From Magicicada septendecula (Eukaryota; Arthropoda; Insecta; Hemiptera; Cicadidae), in the NCBI GenBank assembly GCA_034769895.1, contig CM068367.1, positions 123,913,927 to 123,977,926 of the forward strand: DNA of 64,000 bases, in the 5' to 3' direction. The position numbers and the translations under genes were made by a program. The notes beneath the pieces were generated by a model. The model did not search any database. It saw nothing but the letters and a program-made list of their open reading frames with translations, and was not told the origin of the DNA. Each line of letters starts with the position of its first letter. Within the stretch, counting starts at the first letter, position 1. Of this stretch, positions 1-13,654 are shown piece after piece.

Positions 1-962
1 TGTGTGTAGACTTTTTTCTATGACGAACGATAACTGCCGCAAATTTAAACAGAATCAAATAATATTTTGCATACTTGCCTGAATTGTAGAGGACTCAAGG
101 CCTATTGATTTTGGTGAAGAACGGTTAAGGGGAAGGGGTAGTTTACCTGCAACGTTTTATGTTTTCACACGAGTAAAATAACTAATTTTGATAAATAAAG
201 TATCCTGAAAAGAAGATCATAATAATTCACTGTAGAAAGGTAGATGAAATATCTATAAATGAAAAGGGTAGTTGAAGGGGGGTTAATTTTATATAAATGA
301 AAATGATAGTTGAAGTGGGAGGGGATAATTTTGTATATGTGTACTACGTTATCGGCAACAAAGAAGTAGTTTATTGTTAAAATTCCTTCCCGGGCTGCAA
401 AACAGCCGTGGTCCAATGTTTCCTGCAAACCAGATGTTTCGGCAGTGCCATCGACTGCCATCATTAGTAAAAATCGAGTGAGCTAACGTGAGGTGGTATA
501 CGTTAGTGACCACAGTACTGTGGTTAAGGCTGAAGCGAGAAGTAGAAAGAAATAGTTTCTATGGAACTATTTCATTCCGAAAATGATTTTAAATATAAGT
601 CTTAGAACATGGAAATCATGTAGGCCTACAGTTCTCCATACCGATATTTCTGGTATAACACGACGTAATACAGATTTATTTTTTTCTCTTCCTGCTCAAT
701 AAGGTAGTAATAATGTGATAATAAAAATAAAGACGAATAGTTCAGAAAGTATTTAGTTCTGTGCTTTAGTCAAGTTCTTGTGTAATCGTCAAATTCCTGC
801 TAAACCGTAAAATTTCATAGTTTGTTCTTGTCTACAGAGTAAGCGTTCCCTTACGTAAGTTTGAGGGTCGCCTCTTTTTGTCTCCAATAATGTTTACATT
901 AGAAGCCAAGTTTTCTAAACGACAACGACGTTTAAGTGTGTGTTTCATTTGTGTGCCAACAG
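1..962. other. LMLN intron (partial), no gene seen
   Basis: This AT-rich sequence ends in the acceptor at 961-962. A GC-richer stretch around 380-470 translates on the minus strand into a fragment resembling repetitive-element reading frames, but it is too short to classify. No exon is visible. Confidence 0.5.
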
Positions 963-1141
963 GTGTGCAGGACGTGCAACGCGTCCGGTATGGACTGTGG
1001 TGTCCTGGACTCCAACGTCGGGGCAGGAATCGAAGACGCCGACTTCGTGTTCTACGTGAGCGCGATGGAAACGGAACGCTGTCACAAGGGACTGACCGTG
1101 GCTTATGCCGCGCACTGCCAGCAGGAAGCCGGCCTCGACAG
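963..1141 (+). CDS. LMLN: LMLN exon (first in window)
   Basis: The acceptor AG is at 961-962 and the donor GT at 1142-1143; the exon enters in phase 0 and leaves two bases of an Arg codon. It encodes [12 protein letters not shown] and continues to HCQQEAGLD, the part of the M8 catalytic domain before the zinc helix. It is strikingly GC-rich against its AT-rich introns and the later exons. Confidence 0.9.
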
Positions 1142-4100
1142 GTGAGTTTCACTGTCCTCACTTTGAAAAAGAAAAGGTAATTAATCATCATTATAATTGT
1201 TGTTTTGTTCTTCTACAGTTCGTTTATAGAGCTTAGCTCTTGACCAAAGAAATACGCGTTGGTCTTACGGGCATATCTCTTCTACTTTAATGACGGCTTT
1301 CTATGTTCTTGTCCAGTAGGCCTACATTGCGCCTATGTGAGGTAAGTTTTTTGCATGAGCTAAATGCGTCACATGAGGCAGTGTACATGTTTACTGCACA
1401 GCCCCAGCGAAAAGTGCCCGTCTGCATACTTCGTCCTAACAGATCATCGAGTTTTGTAAAGGTTTAGCTTGTCATGAATAGGTGAACTACGCCCGTACGA
1501 TGCATACTTCTTTTACCGTGAATATAATATTAACGGCTACACAATATCATGTTACTTTTTAAATCCTTTACTGTCCAGAGTAGCTGCTTCCAGCTCTCCC
1601 TTTTTCCTTTCCTAGACTATTTCAGCCAAAACCAGACAGATATTGAAAACAATGGACATGAAGACTTTGAAGAAAACGTCTTCTATTATTTAAAAGTAAG
1701 TAGAAGAGATCGTATATATTGCCAAAAAATATAAGGCTATACAATGAAGAGGATACAGCTGACTGGGTGGTACGAAGGCGTCAGAAACGGGATGACCACG
1801 TAAGTAAAATGGAAAATGTTAGGTTAGCGAAAATCGAATGACCTCTATGCAAGAGGGATACAGGTAGGCCGGAAGGGAAGGAGGAATCATTTGAGTGATC
1901 GGTTTTTGAGCCCGGTGCAGAATGAGAACACTGTTTCAGCGTTTTTCACATTAGAATGTCAGTTTCACTTTTTTTATGGTTTCCAGGTGGGCTTTCGAGA
2001 TCATCAAATCTGCTTTGTGTGAGTACAACGAATTTTTGGAGTATAGAAGACGATAGGTATGTCTGAGTTTTTCAGTCGTCGTCGTCGTCATCCTTTACGG
2101 CTTAGGGTAGTAGCCTGTTCCAGTCTCAATGGAAGTCATCCAACCATCGCTTACGGGGTCGTCCCACACTTCTCTTCCCCCTTGGATGATTGTCAAGGGC
2201 TCTTCTTGAAAATCTAGTTGGATCCATTCTCTCTACGTGTAACCGCCACTCCGTTTTGTACCGGGAGATTTTCTCATTTAAGATTTCAGCTATGCGTAGC
2301 TCCATTCTAATATGATCATTTCTGGTAAGATCTCTTCCTGGTACAACCATTTACATCCTTAAGAGCCACATTTCCACTCTTTGTAATCTAGATATATCTT
2401 TGACCTTTCAAATCCAAGTGTCACTACCACACGGTAGTTGAAGTATGGCCATTACATTATAATATTTCAATTGCGTCTCTTTCCTTGTTTTGTTCTTCAA
2501 GTGTTTAATGATACAGCCACAAAGCGACTGGAAGAGACTAATTTTGCTTTCAACCTCCTTATCATCTTGGTATGTGATGCTACACTGAAGATACTTGAAA
2601 TCTAGCACCTGTTCTGTTGGCGAGTCCTGTATGACAATCTTTGTTCTAATATGACTTACCCCAGAAAAGCCATAACTTTTGTTTCGGATAAAGAAATGGT
2701 TTGATTATAATCTGTTAAAATGCTATAGTACGGGACTTAGCATAATAAGCTTCGAGATTACGCAATAGTAACAGCTCTTCCCCGCCCCTCACACAACAGT
2801 GTTGTCGCACGTTACACTTGGTTATGCGTAGGCAAAGGCGGAGAGGGCGGGGAGTGAAGCGACATGGCAATACCGCAGTCGCCTCGAAACTTATTTTGAT
2901 ACGTCTCACATTATAGTAAGATAAAACAAGGACGTTTGGAGGTCATTTTCATTCTCTTGCATGATCACAAAATCGTCTGCATGCATTAAACTATTTAAAT
3001 AAAATCCTTTCCCCAAGTATTTTAAATTAAATTTAAAATTTTAAATTCTTTCCCTCCATCCTTTGGGGCGTCCAGTTTCCATTTCCTTATGGCATCATCT
3101 GTGTAGATATTACGAGAAAATAAAACAGGAGAAGACTGCAACCCTGCCGAACGCCTTGGGTTATTCCAATGAGCTCTGATAATCTGTTAATTTTTATCCG
3201 TATCTGCTTTCGATTATATAAAGAGTTTTTCAGTGCCAGAATTAAATAAAATTCAGAACATACGAGTTTGTCGACGGGGTGGAGAAGAGGTAAACAAGAA
3301 GAAATCAAAACCGGCACCGGCACATAATCGGGACGATACGTAAAATACATTAAAACTGCAACAGGGGCCGAAACCGATTCTCAGGTTGGAGTAGGCCTAC
3401 TATCTACCTGGCCAATACTGCTGCCAAATAAAGGCGGTACAAGGCTTTAAGTAGCCAATTAAAGCTAACGGGTTCGTCGTGTTGTTAGAAGGTTTAAAAC
3501 AACCAGTGAAAAGGACTACCGCGGAGACCGTTCATCGTCTAGTCTAGATTAACTATTTCCAATACTTATCAACTAGGCTATGAGTCAAATTAATCGATAC
3601 CACATACTTGCTACTGGTCATCACCTTACCCGGCTTTTATAAGGAGGCTGACGAGGAAGTTTCGGCTAGCGTCCCTCCTCTCGCTTGCTGAAAAACGGAC
3701 TCGATGTTCGGTCTCTGAACGATTTGGTCGTAAGTTTTACATACCAGCGCCAGAGGCCAGGGCAAACTCGTAACCGGAACCATCAGCTACCGTACACGTC
3801 CAGATGATACATGTAAACGAATCGGTATGTAGCCTACTACGCTAAATATATTTAGCTAAACAAACCGTTGGGTAAACCTCGAGCAACAGCTGCTCAGACC
3901 TCGATATTCATCGGCAACTCCTCTCCGGACAATTGCTCCTTGTACAGTTATCGTGAGGCCCCTCAGATTACTGACTCTGTTTTGGCTCGAATTTGCTGCT
4001 GTAAATAATTTTTTAGCCAGAAAGTAGCACTCTGCGTTTGTAGGGTAATACTGGGTACTGGGTACTGCCTAATTAATACAGTGTCTTAAATATTTTATTT

Positions 4101-7100
4101 TTTTTGAAGTCTTTTTGTGATTAATGATAACGCTATCTTAATTCTCTTTTATTGCATTAATATATTTTATCAAAAGACTTTTTAACTTTTTGTTTTTAAT
4201 TTTAGGGGAGAGCTTGTTGTAAACTTTTCTCTTCTACGTCTCTTTTTCTTGCATTGCTTGTTATTTGTATTATTATCAATTTTTATGTAGCTGATTCGCC
4301 TTTGAGGTTGAAATTTATGACCAACTCCGCACAAAGACACTCAAGATGTTTCTTTGCTCGTACTGTTTAATTTATTGTTACTTAGTTCATACTTACTGCA
4401 TCTAAATACTTTTTCACTCGTTCAGCTCCAGCAACCATTCTTTCATATTTCTCCTCCATTGACAACTGTTCTCTTCTAAGAGCTTTAGTCTTTATGGTAA
4501 AAGTTCAGTTGTTTGTTTTGTCAGATAGATTTTTCATCTCCTTGCAGCTCAGTTGATCCACTTTTAATGGAAAAATAAATGAAACTTCAGTCTAACGACT
4601 TGCATGATCCGAGTTCATACTGTTTCAGCTCCTACTGATGAGAAAAGGGAGGAACTGTTCGGGGAGGAACTGTCACAGAACCTCGAGAAATTTCATGGGG
4701 AGAAATTGTCGATATATGTACAAAAACCGCAGTCTAGGATATTTTACTACCGCAGATGTAGCCAAAACGTCGGACTGAAGAGAGACTTCGAACCGTGGAC
4801 CAAATCTTAACACCGGAAAACCAAACAATATGTGTGAATATCGCGTGTTTTTCTAAAATATTTCGTCGGATATTGGCTGCAAAAGACCGTTCTGTACATG
4901 ACCAATGATGATAATATATTTTGTTTGTTTCAGGCCCATAGCCGGTCACGCCAACCTGTGTCCGGAGAGCATCAGCACGAAACCGCAAGAGCTTGAGATC
5001 CTGTTGTCCACGGTGAAGCACGAGATTCTGCACGCGCTCGGCTTCTCAGTCAGCTTGTTCGCCTTCTATAGGGACGCCGACGGCAACCCGCTGACGCCGC
5101 GTGAGGACAACGGCAAACCGCTGTTGAACGAAAAGTAAGTCGTGCATCGCATCTACACGGTTCTTCTGTCTCAATAGTCCGAATGACGTAGCGTGATGGG
5201 AGGGAGAATTTGCATTTTGCACACACAATATTGCTCCTTGAATACAATAAGAATTAATAAACACTATTACGAAGCGAAACACAAGTATTTTAACATTAAA
5301 AAAATGTTTACCTTATTGCCTTAGCTAGCTTTCGCTCACCTGATACAGCAATGACCAAAAGCTAGCTCAAACAATAAGGCAGTGGGCGGCTGGTGGTTAG
5401 AGTAGTTGGTTGAGTAGATTAAACTATCATAATCACAATTATACATAATTATTTACTATAATTTTGTAACCTCAAACAACGGATAACGTTTACCTTGAAC
5501 CAACGTAAACACTAAACCTGACATAACTTATAAATCAAGAAGGCTATGCTGATTTCATGACACAAAGTTGTGCTACAGCGCTAATAGTGGAGCGTTCCAG
5601 AAACTTTGCAACCGCCTAGCTTATAACAACGTCTCACCTACGTTATAACATCGGGAACCTGTGCATACTTACCTCAGATCAATTGCACGGGCTGCCATAC
5701 TCGTAATTAACTTTTAATTACTAATTAAACCAGCTGTAGTTATAACTAAAGGAACTTTTACATGGGGGTCTGATGATTTATTCACTCAATGTTTTAATGT
5801 AAAGTAACATCTCTTTATTAAACCATTACTACAACAGTTCTACATAAATATTCCCACATAAGGTTTTCTAAATAAAAGATTACAATTTATAAAAGATTTT
5901 GTAAATAACGGGGGCCAAAACATATGGATCTATAAGTGCTAGCATTATCCACGGATCCGGGACCTTAAACTTGTTTGTGAGTTAAGCTCACTTATTCATA
6001 TTCTATCTTACTATTTTGGGGGCCATTTGAAGAATGGACTTAATCTAAAAATTTTGTATCAGTGAAGCTTTATATATATACATCAGCATTATTTGGTACT
6101 ACAAATATTTTGAATCCTAAGACATACTACATCTTATAAAGTGATTATCATTAGAGTCTTTATATATTTCTTTAAACTGTCTTTAACCATTCATTTGTTA
6201 GAATTTTAATTAATCACGGAGGACAAGTCTCCGTGTCACCTGAGATATCCAGAAGTTTACTCGATGTCCGGGTCCTTGGTCCTTGTGGTGTTCGTCAGCG
6301 GTTGATCTTTAGTGGAGTTAACTTTCCTGTTGAAGTTCCTGAAATGATTAGTTCATGATGAAGTAGCGTTGAGGTCCTCAGAAGTCTAGTAGTTAAACAT
6401 CGTCAGTAGTATAAGTGCCGTAAATGTTCTTGTTTGTTGTAGAATCGCACGTTACATTATTGTTTATAAAAGTTCTCACTTTAGGTAGCTCGTACCATAT
6501 TATTTTAAAACAACACAGACATCTTACAAATTATACAAATGAGATGTCATCCCTTACACAGTTATTTATTCCTTTTGGTTTTTAACATTTAAACGTACTA
6601 GCACACTAATTTGCCACTACTTTTCGCTACACATTGTTATATCTGTCCTCTAAAAAAAAATTTTGTCGTTCTCCGGGACATGGTTCAAGCGTGTGTTTTC
6701 TACGCGAGCGCTTCATCTCGATTGAATTACTATGTTAGGAAGGGTCAGTTAATCACGCGGAGTTTACGTGTCGCAATAAAATAGTTCCACATTTATTCTC
6801 TATTTAAGGGGTTAAAGTTTGACCTTTTAATTATCCAAATATATTCTTTATTACAGAATTTATTATAGTACACTACTGTGGTCTTGTTTATTTATTTATT
6901 TAATATCTATTTACAAGGATTATTAGTTTGTTTATGGGTCGGTATTCAAGTTAATTCCGGTTAGCGCATGTCTATGCAGGGTTAATTAATAAGGGTTTCT
7001 CTATCTGTATACTCATATTCCTTTTTTTTTTATTAAAACTCTTTATTAAATATTATTATGATTTATGATAGTGATAAAAATTAGTTTAAATGTGCGATTT

Positions 7101-8171
7101 ATTAAAATTTAAATTTATCAGCTTTTAACATTTCCTATTTTATTATTTATTTTATTTTTTAATTAATGAAATCGTCACAAGCTTACATTGGGAACATAGG
7201 GTAATTGTGAAAAGTAGCGCACGTCCTCCCATTAGTTTGTGTAGTAAGCTTTGCCATTATACTGTTGAAGTTGCAAACGGCCTACAACCACCAGCCTGCG
7301 CGCCACATTTAAATTGTTCGTGAACATTATCACGTAGGATCTAATACGCTCTCCATTGAAATTTATGATACTTTTACCTGCTTAATGTTTTCGTATATAT
7401 TATTTTGTAGTTTAGTTATTCTATATTGGTGGTTGTGCAACCCTGCAACCATAACACCAGATGCCACTGCAATAAGGTAAAAATTTTAACCTAAAATACT
7501 TGTGTTGCGTGGGAACAATGTTTACTAGTTCTTAGAAATAATTAAACAAAATCATGAATTTTAATGTTTATTAAATGCATTCATCACTTATCCCTCTACT
7601 CCCCCACTCTTTCCTCTGTATCTGACTCCCTTTAACCATAAAAGGTCATATTATAAGTTGCGTATTTAACTTTTAAAAGTTGAATTGATACTTGATCTGC
7701 ATATGCAGATTGATCTGCATTGTTTCTAAATTCTCTCTTTTCCGTTTGTCTAAGCCTTTAGGCACTCATAACATAACATATCCACAGAATATTCATATTC
7801 ATAACACACAATTTATAGTCTTGGTCACAAACTTTCATGTTTTTCATTGTTAGTGACTACTCTTTTTTTCAGTTTAACACACATAATTTTATTTTTCTCA
7901 GTATCAAATGTTTTGCCCGTACTTCAGACAGGTTAGGTACTTCAGAACATTGGCTCCACTAGACTTCATCACAGCTCTCATGCAATTTCTATTAATCCAC
8001 ATTGAAAGATATGGTTTTAATGCTAACGTTTTGTTAATCATAATGTTATAGTTTGCTCCTAATATTTGAGTAAACATACATTCAATAATCGATATTAAAA
8101 AACAAATAAACAAAAAGTAGTTTGACAAAAACAAAACTGTAATAATTGAAACAAGGAATTTGCTCCCTAGC

Positions 8172-8236
<65 letters not shown>

Positions 8237-11106
8237 ATTTTCCTCTCCCCTCCCATTCCTCTCTTTCTCTCTCCTTCTCCTTCTCTTCCTTTTCCTGAGT
8301 GACCACGAAGCCCTATGGGATTGCACATGCCACACACCCCTAAAGGTGCCTCTAGGTCTCCAACATAAAGACAATTTTAGAGATGTAAAGGCAGTCTGAA
8401 ATATTCTATACACTATATCAAGCTACAATTGTTACTGTTAGCATTACCGGTCTCCTAACATTTCATTTTTTTGTTAAATTTAATATTTGAGTGATGTATG
8501 ATATTTATAAGAAGGAAAGAAACCACAAGAAATGTAATGTAAGACACAATGAACGAATTTGGAGAAGAAAATGGAAAAGAATTACAAAGAAAAGCAGAAG
8601 CTGTTTTATAAGGTATTGAAATTATTAAGTAAAGATAAAACTGATTTCTTTAAAAACAGAATGGAGAAATAATAAAATGAGATATAGATAGCGAATAGTT
8701 TTAGAAAGAATACTTTCAAGAGTTGATGAAGGAACAAAAAAGGGAACAAAGATCAAAATGAAGTAGTGAAGTAATGATTGAGGAGGAAATAAATATAGAA
8801 GTGCTAAAGGAAGGAATGATTTAATTAAAGAATTGAAAACCAGTGGCTTGAGATAAAATAATAGTCGACATAGTTAAAAGTATGGTATGGAATGGAGTTG
8901 AGTATGGTATGTTATTAAGGATACCTTGTGGAATATTCAAAGAGGCACAGTTCCTAAAAGTATATTAATTCGAATTTATAAGAAGGGAGGTAGGGAAGTC
9001 TGTAATAATTAAGGATAAGATTTTTATGTACTCAGTGTGCCTGTGGGTGGAGTAGATGAAAAAGCATCAAAAGAAGTGAACATTGAAGATATAATTAGAG
9101 AAAGTACTGTCATAAAATGTTTCATGAATAAGCAAAAAATTATAAGAGAAACAAAGATCAATGTATTTAAGATTATTCATAGACCTATTTTGACATTTGA
9201 TTGTGAGGCTTGAGTGTTGAGCATAAGGCTTTAAGCAAAATACAAGTTGTGGAGATATCTGAGCGAAGTTATGGCAGTAGCCAGAATGAGAAATGTCGAT
9301 ATTAGAAGTGCGTCCTAATATTCCTTAGTCCTTAGAGGTATATCCTATACTGGAATATATAGAAGAAAGAGACAAATGAGTTTTTACAGAGATAATATGA
9401 GGCACTTACAGTATTTACAGTGGTGGTAGTAGTGATGGTGATAGTAGATGTTGCTGTTGTTGTAATTATACTTCTTCTTCCTATGGCACTACAGCCCTTG
9501 TTGGGCCCTGGCCTCCTTCAATTTTCCCCCCCATTCTCCTCTGTCAGCAGCCATCCTCCTCTAGGAACACACTTTCAATATCTCTCTTGCATCCTCATCC
9601 ACCGCATCCTCCCATCTTCTCCGTGGTCTTCCCACTGGTCTTTTTCCATGGATTCTGGTATACAATAGTTTTTGTGGTATCCTTTCTTCTCCCATCCTAG
9701 CTACATGACCAGCCCACCTTAGATGCTGTAGTTTTATGTACCGTGTTAGTGGTGGTTTTTTATACATTTGATACAATTCGTTGTAATTATACTAGTACTG
9801 TACTAGTAATTGTTACCATATTTAAGATTTCCCAGTCCATAGTTTTTTTTTAGAAATGCAAATCATGGTAATTAGGTTAAATAGTTCCTTGTAACTGGTG
9901 GATTTGCAACAGCATGTAAGATTATGTAAGGCCGGGTACATAAGGAGGCAAGGAAAGGTTGAGGTGTGTGTGTGTGCGCAGTAAAAGGTCATCCTGTTCA
10001 TGCATACACAGTCCCAAATAACATGACCTTTACTTATGACGTGCACACTTACGTGGTGCTTGCATTTGCCCTTTCTTGTTATATCATGACTCTGTTGACA
10101 ATTGTTTGAAAACTGTGTGATACTCAAAGAAAACTTGTAATGACAGCGATGTGAGTTGGGATAAAAAATACACAAATAAGTTAAATACTTAAGTTATCTA
10201 AGCTACACTAGTTCTAGTACCAGGCATTCAAAGTATATTTTCATAATTTTCTTCTACTTTGTAGTGTCATATATTTGGGTGTACCCAAATATCATATATT
10301 GTCACAACTGTACTGGTGTTTGTTTTTCAGTCTGAATAATTCTTGTTACTTTGTAGCACATCATTGTCTCAAGTTATTGTGCAAAATTATGTTTTTTGTC
10401 TTTTAGTTCAGTTTCTGTATATAGCTCTATCATGTAAACAGTTAATGTGAGAAGTCAAAGCAACTATTATCAGTCACAATTCATTTTCATCTCCAGAGAT
10501 TACGTCGTTGCCATAACATTGTCACAAAGAACCAACCCTTCTGAGATTATGACACAAGTCCCACGCAGATCTTCCACTGTTTAGACCCCCTTTAAAACAA
10601 CTTTTTGTTCTCTCGGGCCATTTGAAAAAGTGAAAAAAGATTTAGTAGAATATGGTAGGTAATTTGTATCTTTTCTTCTCCTTGTACGGAAACCTACAAA
10701 ATTTAATTTTGGTTCATGTAGGCATGTGACTTTATGCCTATAGGTTGTAATTTTGTAATTGTCTATGGTATTGTGATAAGCTAAAGACTCTACCCATATA
10801 ACAGTAAATTCTGTCTGTCTTTCTAATTGTGGATAGGTTTTTGTTTTATATGTTGCTACTAATTGGTAGCAAAATATCCTGCTTGTAAGTACCATTGAAA
10901 AAAGTTGTTAGGTCATATTACTCTTGAAATAATTAATTATTAGAAAACCTTTATCTACATATTACATACAAAAATTATCAAAACAATACTAATACTTGAA
11001 CATACACAAATAAACATAAACCAGAACATTATATTTGACTAAGTATTAAATTCATAATTAACAAATTATAAATTGACAGTTCCAACCACACATGTATGTG
11101 CGCATG

Positions 11107-11141
<35 letters not shown>

Positions 11142-13615
11142 CAAAAGTGAACCAGAGAAGCAAGAAAAGCAAACAGAGCGTGCTCAGCACTGAAGAAAGG
11201 GGTATTACTAATCCCTGAAAGTGCTCTCAAACAAAAATTCAGTTCTTGAAATAGTGGTTAGTACCAATGTAATTATCCATGCTTTTGCACAAGTAACTGT
11301 TAGTGTTTATTCCAGTAGCAAAGATGGCAAAGAAGATGATGCAGCAGAACCAACAAATACATTTATTCGTTAGAATTTTTGAAGAAGTGTAACATTTTTG
11401 GGTAGCAGTTAAGTTTGCTAAAATTTCAACTCAAACAAGTCTGAACAAGTAAAAAATTTTCTCCCTCCCCCCACATCACACAGTTGTATTTGTAATGAAA
11501 TACAACAGCCTTTACTGAGTAATGAAAAAAACATTCACAAGCATGAGATGATGATTTTGTTGGACTGCTGATAATCTGTCCGTCTGAGTACTTGTAATAC
11601 TTCATGTATTTGCTTATTTAGTACTGGGCTAATACCTAATGGATCAAGTAAAAAGGAGCCATACTCCTTGTCAAATTTTCGAACCATTGTTTCCATAAGA
11701 TACGTTCAGTTTGTTAGACTTACAATACTAATGAATTAGTTTAGTTTTGAATACCAATTAACAGGTGTCAAAAAAAAATTGTATCATAGTAGTGAGCAAG
11801 TAAACAGAACAATATAGCTAAAGGTATGTCTTATGATGTCGTCTATTCTAACTGGCTTTCTTGAATATAAATTCTCAAAGTGAAAATAAAACAGCAGAAG
11901 TAAATACATATATAAATCGCAGTATAATTTAAGTGGATTAGAAAATCAGATATTACGCAGATGAAGATTAGAAAAGATTAGGTTATCATATGGTCCAATA
12001 TGACCACCTCCTCCTCCTCCTCCTCCTTCTTCTTTTTCTTCTTTAGCACTACCGCCCAACATGAGTCACAGCGTCCACACCAATCTTCTCCTATCCATTG
12101 TCATCTCAGCGTAACCCCTCACATCCATTTTTCTGAGCTCTTCCAGCACGTCATCCGTCCATCTTATACTAGGTCGACCCTGCTTTCTCATATTGTAGTA
12201 AGATACAATGTGATTATCATCCTAAAAATATGAGACAAATATCACATGAACAGATGAGTGACAGTGCACAGGTGCGCCGGCTTAGTATTTTAACCAATTT
12301 GTTTGTTTGAAATATGTCTACATAACAGAAATAGCCATTATATTGGTATGAATAATAAAATCAATTTTTATGCACAGACAATACAACTGTTGTGGATAGC
12401 AATTTTACATTCATCATAACAACTAAAACCAACTGAAACAGCTAAAGATTTATGTGATTTATGTCCACAACCATATGTGTAAACACTATTTGTTAAATTT
12501 GTTTTGTGAACATTTCATTGAATGGAGTTGTTCTCTGTGTACAGTAAACAACTGGATTTAAATTGATTAAACTAACCATAGTTATAACTGCAGTTTACAA
12601 AAAATGTAATAGAATTTTCCTGTTTGTTGTTTCTGTTCGGCTTGTAGCAACTTAACTAATTACAGAATTCATTATTTTAAAACAAACATACTGATATACA
12701 CAACATTTGTTGCTACTCATTAAAATAATTAGATTATACTGTAATTACTCTTTTAGTTTACTCTTAGTCTATAAATAAAATTTAATTTGTAGGCCTGCCT
12801 ATCTTTGTAAAGTAGTTTATTATTCTATAGAGATATACGTGCTGATAAAATTAAACTATGCATACATACAAGTGTATTAAATTACTGATCGTTGTATGGT
12901 ACAGTGGATAACAAAATATAAGACACCAATTAAGTCACTAATCACCAGCTTTAATTATCACAATTAAACAGTTTGTAATCAATAAGATAGTCTCTTTCAA
13001 CAAATCAAATAAAAATTGTTCACACACAATAAAGATGTCAACTAATAGAATCCCGCACAATTATAAACACATAACACTTCGCCACAATACTTCGAACCGC
13101 ACTGGAATAAATCGCTACTTCAACAAAACTAACTGTCGCTGAATGCCTATATTTTTAAACCCTTTGGATAATCCAGAATAATCCATACTATGCATCAGCG
13201 CTACTAGAAAACACTAGAGCATAATTGCTTGCCATCTTGAACACAGTGTGCGCAGACCGGTTAAGTCTGAATCAGTCTCGATAGTTGACACGTAATTGTC
13301 TTTCATCGTAAAGTAGCAGCACTTTTATGCACACACACATTTCAGCTGGGGTAGCCGAGATACTTGTAGAACGTTCCGTATTATGTAACACTTTTTCCGC
13401 ATTATGTAACACTATACTAAATTTCTGTGTTAAGTTTGTTTAAACTTTTATTTGGTGGCAGACAAAAAAATATTAAAACATCTGTTGCACAATGTACATG
13501 AACCAACCTTAATTGAATTTTAGCTACAAACGCATTATTAAATACATATACAGGAAAGTCAATGATGTAAGGACAATGTTTACTGACAGATAATATCCAA
13601 GCCTGTACAGTACCC

Positions 13616-13654
<39 letters not shown>

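Noticed and set aside
1980-2035. Possible extra LMLN exon after a TTTCCAG acceptor
   Set aside because: Exons 963-1141 and 4934-5134 already join in frame with continuous family similarity, leaving no room for it.
7904-8413. 169-codon minus-strand ORF and the + strand ORF across it
   Set aside because: Both are generated by the CT microsatellite and its flanks (Arg-Glu or Leu-Ser repeats).
10269-10290. Palindrome ATATTTGGGT..ACCCAAATAT
   Set aside because: A 10-bp arm palindrome is expected occasionally by chance in AT-rich DNA and nothing around it gives a role.
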